Shown: piece by piece, positions 15,790 to 23,025 of the stretch
Numbering within the stretch: position 1 is the first letter of the stretch
How the letters are laid out: each line of letters begins with the position of its first letter
From: a virus
IMG/VR virus record: IMGVR_UViG_3300035688_000233
Span: 1-39,022 of that record
Direction: 5' to 3' (one strand)
Length of the DNA: 39,022 nt
Translations under genes and position numbers: made by a program
The notes under the pieces: generated by a model
Seen by the model: the letters and a program-made list of their open reading frames with translations, nothing else
The model's database searches: none
Told to the model about the DNA's origin: nothing

Positions 15790-16056
15790 ATGAACAAGAA
15801 ATTTGCTTTATCCCTATGTTTGGCGGCGCTGGCATTCGTCGCGGCACGCAGCACCACTGCTCCGGTCTGGCATACCTGCCCTCCACCTAGATTCGTTGCG
15901 GGGATGCCGATCGTGCACGCTTGTGTCGACTTAGCCCGGGAGTGCCCGAGGGCACTTGCACGACCAGGTGTACCAGCGTTGGTTTACATACAGTGCTGGG
16001 TGTGGTTCCCCGGCGATCACAACGAGGCACCCGGCTGGAGGCTGCGGCAGCCATGA
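15790..16056 (+). CDS. Small exported protein
   Basis: An 88-aa protein with an excellent AAAGGAG site. The N-terminus has a signal peptide: NKK, a hydrophobic core FALSLCLAALAFVAA and a likely cleavage near ARS-TT. The mature part has four Cys (WHTCPPPR, HACVDLARECP, YIQCW) that could form disulfides outside the membrane. No family recognised. It is followed by two overlapping membrane protein genes, so the group may act at the cell envelope. Confidence 0.62.
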   Translation: MNKKFALSLCLAALAFVAARSTTAPVWHTCPPPRFVAGMPIVHACVDLARECPRALARPGVPALVYIQCWVWFPGDHNEAPGWRLRQP

Positions 16057-16142
16057 AGCGGAAATACTGGTTCTGGATCGTCTGGATAATCTTGATGTTG
16101 GTATTCATAGCATTAGGGGTATTGCTATGGCCATCCTACTAA
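16053..16142 (+). CDS. 29-aa membrane peptide
   Basis: The frame encodes KRKYWFWIVWIILMLVFIAL and a short tail, a single membrane helix with a positive N-terminus. Its ATG overlaps the previous stop (ATGA) and its end overlaps the next gene by 16 bases, a compact arrangement that supports translation by coupling. The ribosome site (GGAGG at 16036) is rather far. Function unknown. Confidence 0.5.
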   Translation: MKRKYWFWIVWIILMLVFIALGVLLWPSY

Positions 16143-16459
16143 TCATCATTGGCATCATCGCCGCGTTCTTGATCGGCTGGTTCTGGCGCTCCGAGATCGC
16201 CGAGCGCGAGAAGCTTGAGGCCAGGATAACGCACCTCGAGGCCGCGAACCTGACAGGTCGGGGTGCGCTCCCGCTCAACGTCGAGAACTCGATGCTCGAG
16301 GAGATCGCCAGCATCCTGAAAGCACGCCGTCACATCGAGGAGATGGACGTCTACATCGCCGGTCTGCGCCGCATCCAGGACGTCGCCCGCAGCTCGCTGT
16401 CCGAGGCGATGGAGATAAACGGCGAGATCCGCAACAAGCCGCGCAATGTCAAAAAATAA
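16127..16459 (+). CDS. Membrane-anchored coiled-coil protein
   Basis: A 110-aa protein: N-terminal membrane helix (AILLIIIGIIAAFLIGWFW, 2-20), then a charged coiled coil (EIAEREKLEARITHLEAANL, and a second stretch from about 60 to 105). The ATG has AGGGG 8 bases upstream. The topology resembles inner-membrane spanins, but no lipoprotein partner is present and the gene is in the early, not the lysis, region. Function unknown. Confidence 0.65.
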   Translation: MAILLIIIGIIAAFLIGWFWRSEIAEREKLEARITHLEAANLTGRGALPLNVENSMLEEIASILKARRHIEEMDVYIAGLRRIQDVARSSLSEAMEINGEIRNKPRNVKK

Positions 16460-16471
16460 AAGGAGGATCGC

Positions 16472-16669
16472 ATGTACCTGATAGCAGGATTTTTGATCGG
16501 CTGTTTGACTGGATGCTTGATTTTTCCATTGATTTTTATTTTGCTGATATTGGCGTCCGTGGTGGATAAAAAGATCGATCAAGCATGCGGCTTATGCTCA
16601 TGCTTCGAGAGGATGGGGGATAACCCGGGCTGCCCGGTCCATGGATCAAAGGAGATTAGACATGCCTAA
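16472..16669 (+). CDS. Small membrane protein with Cys-rich tail
   Basis: A 65-aa protein. Residues 3-33 are hydrophobic (membrane hairpin or single long helix, GFLIGCLTGCLIFPLIFILL). The tail has CGLCSCF and a GCPVHG motif, giving C-x2-C-x-C plus C and H, which could bind a metal. AAAAGGAGG precedes the ATG. It overlaps the start of the next gene by 8 bases. Function unknown. Confidence 0.6.
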   Translation: MYLIAGFLIGCLTGCLIFPLIFILLILASVVDKKIDQACGLCSCFERMGDNPGCPVHGSKEIRHA

Positions 16670-17012
16670 AACACGCGAAGAGATCGAACACCTGAAAATG
16701 AATTGGTTGGAAGATGCTTGCTGGGATATCGAAACCACAGAAGGCTTTGAAGAATATAAAAACGAACTTGAGTCTTATCGAAAAGAAATGGAGGACAAGT
16801 GGAAAGCTCAACGAAAATTTGCGCGTATTTGTCCTCTATCTCCAATGACCCGTTATCGAGAGCGGCTTTGTTTACGGAATGAATGCGCCTGGTGGGATGA
16901 GGATTGCGACCAGTGCTCGATCCGGCGGCTGGCCAGCCTGGTCGACAGAGCCGAGAGTGAAGACGGGTACCGGTCGACGAGCCTGATGGAATACAAAGAA
17001 AAGTTTGGTTGA
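16662..17012 (+). CDS. Cys-rich small protein
   Basis: A 116-aa protein starting at 16662, where AAAGGAG gives a clear ribosome site. The first half is a charged helix (EEYKNELESYRKEMEDKWKA); the second half has a Cys cluster ICPLSP ... RLCLRNECAWWDEDCDQCSI, a pattern I have seen in other phage small proteins (CPL... ECAWW) and which may bind zinc or an iron-sulfur cluster. No confident function. Confidence 0.68.
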   Translation: MPKTREEIEHLKMNWLEDACWDIETTEGFEEYKNELESYRKEMEDKWKAQRKFARICPLSPMTRYRERLCLRNECAWWDEDCDQCSIRRLASLVDRAESEDGYRSTSLMEYKEKFG

Positions 17013-17053
17013 GAGAATTATTCAAAGGGATCTAAAAATTAAATTCCAGCCCT

Positions 17054-17114
17054 GCCCCGTCCGTGTCCGCTTTTGGGCGGTCGGCCTCTCCTGCCGTTGA
17101 AAGCACGGCGGGGC
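17054..17114 (+). promoter_or_regulatory. Structured leader before the second recombinase
   Basis: Arms GCCCCG-T-CCGTG (17054-17065) and CACGGCGGGGC (17104-17114) pair over 11 bp with one bulge. Inside the loop CCGC/GCGG can form a small stem. The outer stem ends 15 bases before the AAAGGAG site of the recombinase gene. No T run follows, so it is a leader structure rather than a terminator. Confidence 0.5.
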
Positions 17115-17141
17115 GGGGTGGAAAAATCAAAGGAGATTGAT

Positions 17142-18071
17142 ATGAACACACAAACTCTTGAATTGACCGAAACGAAAACCAGCTCCAACTGGCTCGACGA
17201 TTACAGCCAGCACATCTGCAGCCGCTGCGCCTCCAGGCTGACCGTGATTTCCTATCTCCAGGAGGTGCGCTCGTTCGTCGCCTGGTTCGAGCAAACCAAC
17301 AACCAGGCGTTCACGCCTGATCTGCTCAACGGCACCGATATCCGTGAGTATGCGCGCCGCTGCATGAGCCTCAACAAGCCCTCCACCTGGAATCACAAGC
17401 GCACGGTGATCAAGTCGCTTTGCGATTGGGCGCTGGAGAGCGGCTTTCTCACATACAACCCATTCCGCGACATCCCCCTGGGCAAGTCGATCGATCTCGC
17501 CCCGCGCTGGCTCGATCGCAGCGCTTACAGCCGTCTCACCCGTCATCTCGAGCTCGCCACCAATTCCCCCCAAACCGCTGCCCGGCGCAGGCAGGCGGTC
17601 CGTGACCAGGCGCTCGTCAGCCTGATGTTGTACGCCGGTCTGCGCGTGGCCGAGGCCGTCGCCCTGGATACGCCCGATCTGGAGATATCCGAGCGCAAGG
17701 GTCGTGTAATTATTAGGCATGGTAAGGGAGATAAGAGGCGCGAGGTCCCGCTCAACAATGATGTTAGGCGAGCGATTGTCGCCTGGCTGGCGATCCGGGG
17801 CGGGCGCGCGGGACCTGTATTTAGCGGCAAAAACTCCGAGAGGATCACCACCCGGCAGGTGCAGCGCATCGTGGCATCCATTGGTCGAGCCTGCCAGCTG
17901 GATGTCGGGTCCACGCCGCATCGGCTGCGGCACACCTGCGCCAAGCGTCTGCTCGACAACGGCGCGCCGCTCACGGTGGTCTCGAAGATCCTCGGTCATG
18001 GTAGCCTGAATGCAACCCAGCGTTATACGCTGCCCGGCTGGGACGATCTCGAAGCTGCTGTGAATAAGTAA
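17142..18071 (+). CDS. Second tyrosine recombinase (XerC/D-like)
   Basis: A 309-aa recombinase with an N-terminal core-binding domain (about 15-110) and a full catalytic set: R168 (AGLRVAE), K195 (GKGDKRR), H260 and R263 (HRLRH), H286 (LGHG) and Y295 (TQRYTLP). The ATG is fixed by AAAGGAG 12 bases upstream. It lies in the early operon on the opposite strand from the first integrase. Roles could be a second integration specificity, resolution of multimers or control of the first enzyme. A tRNA-like element lies 230 bases downstream. Confidence 0.9.
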   Translation: MNTQTLELTETKTSSNWLDDYSQHICSRCASRLTVISYLQEVRSFVAWFEQTNNQAFTPDLLNGTDIREYARRCMSLNKPSTWNHKRTVIKSLCDWALESGFLTYNPFRDIPLGKSIDLAPRWLDRSAYSRLTRHLELATNSPQTAARRRQAVRDQALVSLMLYAGLRVAEAVALDTPDLEISERKGRVIIRHGKGDKRREVPLNNDVRRAIVAWLAIRGGRAGPVFSGKNSERITTRQVQRIVASIGRACQLDVGSTPHRLRHTCAKRLLDNGAPLTVVSKILGHGSLNATQRYTLPGWDDLEAAVNK

Positions 18072-18085
18072 TCAAGGAGAAAGAT

Positions 18086-18310
18086 ATGAATATGAAAAAG
18101 ACTGCAAGACAAAAAATTATGCAGGTCAGGGTAAACCCAATTGAGTACGCTCTATTGAATGCAATTTCTAATAAAGAGGGAGTTAGCCTTTCGGAAATAG
18201 TCCGGAACTCAATCAAATTTTATGGTGCCAAACGTGGAATAAATATTAAATATGGGAAGATAATCGACAAAAAAGATGAATCCCAACCCATAATAGATCT
18301 TGGGACATAA
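18086..18310 (+). CDS. RHH/Arc-like small DNA-binding protein
   Basis: A 74-aa basic protein with AAGGAGA before the ATG. KIMQVRVNPIEYALLNAISN and VSLSEIVRNSIKFYG fit a strand followed by two helices of an RHH fold. It follows the second recombinase by 14 bases, the place expected for an excisionase or directionality factor; that role is inferred. Its last codons and stop lie within the 5' strand of the tRNA-like element (GGGACATAA). Confidence 0.7.
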   Translation: MNMKKTARQKIMQVRVNPIEYALLNAISNKEGVSLSEIVRNSIKFYGAKRGINIKYGKIIDKKDESQPIIDLGT

Positions 18311-18360
18311 TGGCGTTGCTTTTTTACCAGGCAAGGCGGGTTCGATTCCCGCATGTCCCC
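18302..18360 (+). other. tRNA-like element: acceptor and T arm without D/anticodon arms
   Basis: GGGACAT (18302-18308) pairs fully with ATGTCCC (18353-18359). The T arm is perfect: GCGGG (18336-18340), loop TTCGATT, CCCGC (18348-18352). Acceptor and T stems would stack to a 12-bp minihelix. Only 27 bases lie between, too few for D and anticodon arms, so it is not an ordinary tRNA. It may be a remnant att site for the second recombinase or an RNase P substrate at the gene end. Confidence 0.6.
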
Positions 18361-18394
18361 CTCGCGCGACTGGGCACCGCGCGACTCCTTTGAA

Positions 18395-18431
18395 AGCCCT
18401 GGGTTGTGTGCTGGTCACACAGCTCAGGGCT
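18395..18431 (+). other. Strong 16-bp hairpin
   Basis: AGCCCTGGGTTGTGTG (18395-18410), loop CTGGT, then CACACAGCTCAGGGCT (18416-18431): 16 continuous pairs with two G-U. No T run follows. Two CGCGCGACT copies (18363-18371, 18378-18386) lie between it and the tRNA-like element. Confidence 0.65.
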
Positions 18432-18672
18432 GAAGGGTCAGCCCCAATGCGGTTTTGCGCAGTGAAATTATTTAGTAGCAGGAAAAATCTCTTTCTTCAC
18501 TTTTACCCTACGTTTACGTCCCCGGGCACACGCGTGGGAGAAACGGCGCTCGCTTTGTGTCGCATATTATCAAGATGTGGACATAACCTGGATTTTTTGG
18601 ATGATTTTCGGGCTGAAATAGGCTCGTTATCGAGGCGAATTTATGTCGCATAACATGGAGCGAGGGTGATTG
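18432..18672. other. Gap before replication genes
   Basis: No gene is convincing here. A 9-mer TGTCGCATA occurs at 18558-18566 and 18644-18652, the second just before the primase start. I found no clear promoter. Confidence 0.4.
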
Positions 18673-19818
18673 ATGGATAATTTCGAGGATTACATCGAGG
18701 ACGTGAAGCTGGCGAACCCGATCGAGGACGTGATCGAGGAGAGCGGATACAAGCTGTCAGGGGGGCATGGCTCGACCAGGCGGGGCGTGGGCAAGGACCA
18801 TGCCAGCCTGGTGGTCAGCATACACAAGCAATTGTTCTACTGGAACAGCCGGGCTGCCGATGGCTGGCGGGGTGACGTGATCAGATGGGTAGAGAAACAT
18901 AAGGGCGTGGATTTCCAGGGAGCGCTCGATCACCTGGCAAAGCGGGCGGGGATCTCCCCGCCGGTATGGTCCGGAGCGGATCCAAAGACAATCCAGACCA
19001 GGCGAACGACTGAGGACGTGATGGGGATTGCGGCGGCGGTGTTCCACCGCTGGCTGGTGGGAGATGAAAAGAAGGACGTCAAACCCGACCAGGATGCGCT
19101 GGACTATGTGCGGGGCAGGGCATGGACGGAGGAGACCATCGAGGCGGCGATGATCGGGTTCTCGGGGAGGAGGCAGGCCTGGCAGATCCAGGACATGATC
19201 GGCGACTTCAACCTGCACGGGATCGATGTGCAATCACCGGCGGCGGTGATGGTGCTGGGCTTCGCCGGGAACGTGCGGGAGTGGGGCAAGCACTGGGATA
19301 TCGACACATCAACCTGGGATGAGAAGGAACGCATCCACGGGCTGATGGATACGCCGGGGGTAATCTACGTGCATTATTACAACGGCAGCGTGCGATACCT
19401 GACACGCAGGCAACTGCCCGGGTTCGACGTGATCAAAAGCGAGGGCAGGGAACGGGCGTGGAAATCATTCAACCCGCCGGTGGCGCTGGCTGGATACAGG
19501 CAGCCATACTACAACCACGTGTACCGGCGGGATGCGCCGGACTGTGTGATCGTGGAGGGGCAGGGGGATGCGGTATCGCTGGCGCAACTGGGTCAGGCGG
19601 CGGTTGGTCTATGTGGGATTAATGCTGGGGATGTCCAGATGGAAAGGTTGATACGAATATTGAAGAAACATGAAGCGAAATACCTGGCTTTGGATAGTGA
19701 TGATCCAGGGGTCGCCGCTTCGTGGAAAATAGCCCGTCAATTTGGGCCGATGGTGAGGATGGTGACATGGGTGGGGGAGGGCGGGGCGACCCCGCCCGTA
19801 CGGGGTGATGATGGGTAA
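18673..19818 (+). CDS. DNA primase (DnaG-type, Toprim), C-terminally cut by a palindrome
   Basis: A 381-aa primase for phage DNA replication. Residues about 12-92 match a CHC2-type N-terminus in layout (ANPIEDVIEESGYKL ... YWNSRAADGWRGDVIRWV), but every zinc ligand Cys is missing. A Toprim domain follows at about 288-365 with E295 (CVIVEGQGDA) and D341/D343 (ALDSDDPG). The last 12 residues (GGATPPVRGDDG) are encoded by the palindrome at 19779. The usual next segment (GKDANDL...) is instead found at the start of the next two genes. ATG 18673 is preferred over TTG 18670. Confidence 0.85.
   Translation: MDNFEDYIEDVKLANPIEDVIEESGYKLSGGHGSTRRGVGKDHASLVVSIHKQLFYWNSRAADGWRGDVIRWVEKHKGVDFQGALDHLAKRAGISPPVWSGADPKTIQTRRTTEDVMGIAAAVFHRWLVGDEKKDVKPDQDALDYVRGRAWTEETIEAAMIGFSGRRQAWQIQDMIGDFNLHGIDVQSPAAVMVLGFAGNVREWGKHWDIDTSTWDEKERIHGLMDTPGVIYVHYYNGSVRYLTRRQLPGFDVIKSEGRERAWKSFNPPVALAGYRQPYYNHVYRRDAPDCVIVEGQGDAVSLAQLGQAAVGLCGINAGDVQMERLIRILKKHEAKYLALDSDDPGVAASWKIARQFGPMVRMVTWVGEGGATPPVRGDDG
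19779..19805 (+). repeat. Palindrome family member at primase 3' end
   Basis: Arms GGGCGGGG/CCCCGCCC, loop CGA, right end GTACGGGG. It lies inside the last codons of the primase and 5 bases before ATG 19811. Confidence 0.9.
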
Positions 19819-20092
19819 AGACGCCAACGACTTATACGATAGATGCATACTGTGTCACAGGCAGAAGGCAAAATATACCTGTGATGGTGGTTGTATGAAT
19901 GATGAAGTTGCTTACTGTGGCTATTGCAGCCGCAACAAGATTGTTACCTGGATAGGCCATGCAATGAAACAGCGGTTATGTGCTGTATGTGCACTGAGAG
20001 GGGAAAGTCCTAGATCTCAAGGCATTTATGATGCAGCTTTCTATACCGTAGAGCAAATTCAACGATGGTTGAACGGGAAAAACAATGGCTAA
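19811..20092 (+). CDS. Cys-rich zinc-finger-like protein
   Basis: A 93-aa protein with eight or more Cys in pairs: CILCHRQKAKYTC, GGCMNDEVAYCGYCSR and CAVCALRG, a treble-clef or B-box-like zinc layout. Its first residues, MGKDANDL, nearly repeat those of the next gene (MAKDANDL), and in DnaG-like proteins this segment normally follows the Toprim domain. The gene probably inserted in the primase-helicase region. It overlaps the primase stop and the next start. Function unknown; DNA or protein binding likely. Confidence 0.68.
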   Translation: MGKDANDLYDRCILCHRQKAKYTCDGGCMNDEVAYCGYCSRNKIVTWIGHAMKQRLCAVCALRGESPRSQGIYDAAFYTVEQIQRWLNGKNNG

Positions 20093-21893
20093 AGATGCGA
20101 ATGATCTGATCCGGGAATGGAAGGCGGAGGGGATATTGCCAGAGGAACAGGCTGAGCGGCTGAGATTGCTGCTGCAGGCGGCGAAACCTTTTGTTGTGTG
20201 CATGGCCGAGCGGGTGTCAGAGATGGAAGGACCAGCACGGGACCTGGGTATGCGGGAGGTATCCGGGCTGGCAGCCCAGATGGATGGGCACGAGCAGGCG
20301 ATCTATAAGGAACAGATCTGCGAGGTGCTGAACATCGGGAGGCGGGAGTTCAAGGAGCTGGTCAAAGCGAGCATCAAGGGGGAGACGGACGAGGAGGACA
20401 AAAGTGAGCCGATCGAGACAGCGGGCGGCTGGATCAGGGGTCACCTGGTGGAGCTGCTGTATGACCGGCAGACGATGAAGACATCGTTCGTGGTGAGATA
20501 CCCGGACGGGAAGATCGAAGCCAGGCATAACATCGTTATAGAGGGAAAAAAGTACATACCAATATATCCGGACAGCCTGCTGACGCGGGACGTAGTGCTG
20601 CTGCCGACCAGGCTGGAGGCGCTGCGTCCCACGGTCGAGCTGGTGGGGATCATCCGGGCGCACCTGAACCGTTATTTTGATTTTGGCTCCGATGAGTTTT
20701 TCGAGCGGTTATGCGCCTACTACGTGATGTTCTCCTGGGTATACGATGGGTTCACGACGGTGCCGTACTTGCGGGCGCTGGGAGACTACGGCACGGGAAA
20801 ATCACGGCTGCTGGATACGGTGGGCAACATCTGCTACAGGCCGATCCGGATCACGGGAGCATCCAGCGCATCCAGCATCTTCCGCACGCTGGACCTGTAC
20901 CATGGGACGCTGGTGCTGGATGAGGCAGATTTTCCGAAGTCGGATGAAGCGGCGCTCATCGCAAAGATATTGAATGCAGGAAATCAAAAAAACCGACCGC
21001 TGCTGCGCATGATGGAAGCGGGGAATGGGAAATGGGCGGTGCAGGCGTTCGACGTCTATGGACCGAAATGCATCGCGACCAGGAAGGGTTTTGGAGATCG
21101 GGCAATCGAGAGCCGCTGCCTGACCAAGGAGACGGGGGGCGGGGTACCGCATCCGAGGATCCCGCTGGAGCTGCCGGATCCGCTATTTTGGCGACAGGCA
21201 GAGGAAATCCGAAACCTGCTGCTGGCGTACCGGATGGCAACAGCGCAGGAGACGCGAATGGTGGACTACACCGGGGTGGATCGATCGGTCGAGCCGCGGC
21301 TTAACCAGGTCACGTTAGCTCTCGTCACGATCATCGAGGACGAAGAACTGCGCAAGGAGATCCGGGGATTCATCAAGGATTACAACGAACAATTAAAAGT
21401 CGAGCGCAGCGGAACGATGACAGCCAGGGTGCTGGAGGCGCTGGTGCAGTGCTGGGGGATGGGGAAGACGACGGCGGACGAGGAGATCAACCGGATCTAC
21501 CTGAAAGACCTGGCGGAGGCGACGAACGAGATCGTGGACGAACAGAACCGGCAAATGGGGGACGAGGTGGAGGCGGCGACGGTGGACGAGGAGGGAAGGA
21601 AGAAAAAGTCGTCCAGGATGACGAGCCGGAGGGTGAGCGATACGGTGCGAAAGTACCTGCAGTTGAAGGTGCTGCGGGCGACGGACGGGGAGAAGGGGCG
21701 CAAGGGGACGAACTATATCGTGTGGGACCAGGAGCGGGTGGATGCGCTGTGCGAGCGTTTCGGGGTGGAGATGGTGGGGTACGGCAGTTTGAAGAAACAA
21801 ATGGCGTTCGGGGAGGAGGAACGGGGGAAGTGGAAGGCGCTGGATGAGAGGAATAAAAAGGAAACGATGGAGATGAGGTCTGGAAATGAATAA
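20085..21893 (+). CDS. Replicative helicase/ATPase with primase-derived N-terminus
   Basis: A 602-aa P-loop ATPase. Residues 1-95 (KDANDLIREWKAEGILPEEQ...) look like the region that follows Toprim in primase-helicase proteins. Walker A is GDYGTGKS (233-240) and Walker B is TLVLDEADF (D279, E280), a layout seen in phage and plasmid replication ATPases. The C-terminus (about 480-600) is charged with a winged-helix-like end (RRVSDTVRKYLQLKVLRATDG). Together with the primase gene it likely drives replication from the adjacent repeat region. Confidence 0.8.
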   Translation: MAKDANDLIREWKAEGILPEEQAERLRLLLQAAKPFVVCMAERVSEMEGPARDLGMREVSGLAAQMDGHEQAIYKEQICEVLNIGRREFKELVKASIKGETDEEDKSEPIETAGGWIRGHLVELLYDRQTMKTSFVVRYPDGKIEARHNIVIEGKKYIPIYPDSLLTRDVVLLPTRLEALRPTVELVGIIRAHLNRYFDFGSDEFFERLCAYYVMFSWVYDGFTTVPYLRALGDYGTGKSRLLDTVGNICYRPIRITGASSASSIFRTLDLYHGTLVLDEADFPKSDEAALIAKILNAGNQKNRPLLRMMEAGNGKWAVQAFDVYGPKCIATRKGFGDRAIESRCLTKETGGGVPHPRIPLELPDPLFWRQAEEIRNLLLAYRMATAQETRMVDYTGVDRSVEPRLNQVTLALVTIIEDEELRKEIRGFIKDYNEQLKVERSGTMTARVLEALVQCWGMGKTTADEEINRIYLKDLAEATNEIVDEQNRQMGDEVEAATVDEEGRKKKSSRMTSRRVSDTVRKYLQLKVLRATDGEKGRKGTNYIVWDQERVDALCERFGVEMVGYGSLKKQMAFGEEERGKWKALDERNKKETMEMRSGNE

Positions 21894-22340
21894 AAATGTA
21901 GATTTATATAGATTAGTGAAGGTTGGTGAAGAACTTTTGCCACTTCTGAGGCAGTTTCATTTTGTTTTGCATCAAAAGATCGATTCAAAACAAAATGATT
22001 CGTCCCCCAAAACCCTGAAAGTTCTTCACTCATCTTCACCGCGGGAGGAAAAAGCAGGTACATCGCACCTGGAAGGTGCAACGCACCGGCAAAAATGTAG
22101 ATTTAGTAGATTAGTGAAGGTTGGTGAAGATATAAGTAAAGTAAGTATATTATTTTTTATCATTTCTGATGCCTTTGACTGCTTTTGGAGGTTTATATGC
22201 TTATGCATATATTTGAAAGTGAAGATGTCAAAAATGGCACTTCTTCACTCATCTTCACCTGTTAATAAAAAGTTAATAAACAGCCCCCATATATGGGATT
22301 TTCTGACAGAGAAGATTATAAAACCTATATATGGGGGGGA
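21892..22340. other. Origin-like noncoding region with repeats
   Basis: An AT-rich stretch right after the helicase. A 40-base direct repeat occurs at 21892-21932 and 22091-22130 (ending TTAGTGAAGGTTGGTGAAGA). A 20-base repeat in opposite sense, ending CTTCACTCATCTTCACC, occurs at 22021-22040 and 22240-22259 (19 of 20 identical). GTGAAGAACTTT and AAAGTTCTTCAC can pair (21926-21937, 22018-22029). CCCCCATATATGGG (22284-22297) and ATATATGGGGGGG (22327-22339) follow. A long frame across it looks spurious. The layout suggests iterons of a replication origin. Confidence 0.55.
22056..22087 (+). repeat. Second palindrome family, copy 1
   Basis: Outer arms AGGTAC/GCACC (imperfect), inner arms GCACCT/AGGTGC around GGA. 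Shares its layout and the flanks ATC and AAC with the copy at 24123-24155. Confidence 0.7.
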
Positions 22341-22419
22341 AAAAGATTATGAATTCTTCACTGCGAATATATGCATAGGCGTATGTTCAGGATGGTTGGT
22401 AGGGAGTATGGAACGGACA

Positions 22420-22445
22420 GGGCGTGGAAACCACGCCCGTACAGG
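22420..22445 (+). repeat. Palindrome family member
   Basis: Arms GGGCGTGG/CCACGCCC, loop AAA, right end GTACAGG. Ends 13 bases before ATG 22458 and just before its GGAGG site. Confidence 0.9.
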
Positions 22446-22457
22446 ATGGAGGTTGAG

Positions 22458-22823
22458 ATGAGCGAGTATAAGATCAATCCATATTTGAGCGGGACGGAGA
22501 TGATCAGCAGGGAGCGGAGAAGGCAGATCATCAAGGAGGGCTATAACGCGGAGCATGATGAGAGGCTGGAACCTGGGGCACTGGCGATGGCGGCAGCGGT
22601 CTACATCATGGGGGCATGCTCCGGGATGCGGGGAGGGGGGGAACGCCCAGGGGAGGTGATGATCTGCTGGCCGTTCGAGATCTCGGCGTACAACCCGAAG
22701 GATCCGCTGCGGGACCTGGTGCGTGCGGGGGCGCTGATCGCAGCGGAGATAGACAGGATGATGAGGGTGGAGGGCGACGAGATAATGGGCGGGGAGACCC
22801 CGCCCCTACGGGGGGAGGAATGA
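22458..22823 (+). CDS. Conserved phage protein of unknown function
   Basis: A 121-aa protein with GGAGG before ATG 22458. The order RRRQIIKEGYNAEHDERLEPGALAMAA, WPFEISAYNPKDPLRDLVRAGALIAAEI matches a protein widespread in phages of many bacteria (often next to nucleotide or replication genes) whose activity is not known. The last residues GGETPPLRGEE are encoded by the palindrome at 22787, so the ancestral stop was probably earlier. Confidence 0.8.
   Translation: MSEYKINPYLSGTEMISRERRRQIIKEGYNAEHDERLEPGALAMAAAVYIMGACSGMRGGGERPGEVMICWPFEISAYNPKDPLRDLVRAGALIAAEIDRMMRVEGDEIMGGETPPLRGEE
22787..22810 (+). repeat. Palindrome family member at a gene end
   Basis: Arms GGGCGGGG/CCCCGCCC, loop AGA, right end CTACGG. 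Same arms as the copy at 28869. It encodes the end of the preceding protein and leads into GGGAGG of the next gene. Confidence 0.92.
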
Positions 22824-22824
22824 G

Positions 22825-23025
22825 ATGAGCAAGGAGACGATGGAATTCACCGAGATTTCCAGGAAGGAATATGCGGCGATCATCGAGAGAAGGTACATTT
22901 TCGAGATGCACTGGTGCCAATTCTGCGGGAGACAGACGATGCAGCGGCTGGAGATGCGGGGGACGCAGCACGAGAAGCGGTGGTGCCCGAGGTGCGGGAT
23001 CGGGAAGATGGTGAGGGTGAGGTGA
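22825..23025 (+). CDS. Small zinc-ribbon protein
   Basis: A 66-aa protein with a four-Cys zinc ribbon: WCQFCGRQTMQRLEM and KRWCPRCGIGKM (C-x2-C, then C-x2-C, spaced 20). The ribosome site is GGAGGAAT. It overlaps the methylase start by 4 bases. Such ribbons often bind nucleic acid; the partner is unknown. Confidence 0.75.
   Translation: MSKETMEFTEISRKEYAAIIERRYIFEMHWCQFCGRQTMQRLEMRGTQHEKRWCPRCGIGKMVRVR

Noticed and set aside
16127-16459. Inner-membrane spanin
   Set aside because: The topology fits, but it is in the early region, no outer-membrane lipoprotein partner is seen, and the endolysin module is elsewhere.
18302-18360. Functional tRNA gene
   Set aside because: Only 27 bases lie between acceptor and T arm, so D and anticodon arms cannot form.
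18300-18653. Plus-strand frame of 117 codons
   Set aside because: It lies over the tRNA-like element and the 16-bp hairpin; its start is inside the acceptor stem and there is no ribosome site.
21886-22461. Plus-strand frame of 191 codons after the helicase
   Set aside because: It is made largely of the repeats of the origin-like region, with repeated RLVKVGE and LHSSSP translated from them, and shows no protein-like pattern.
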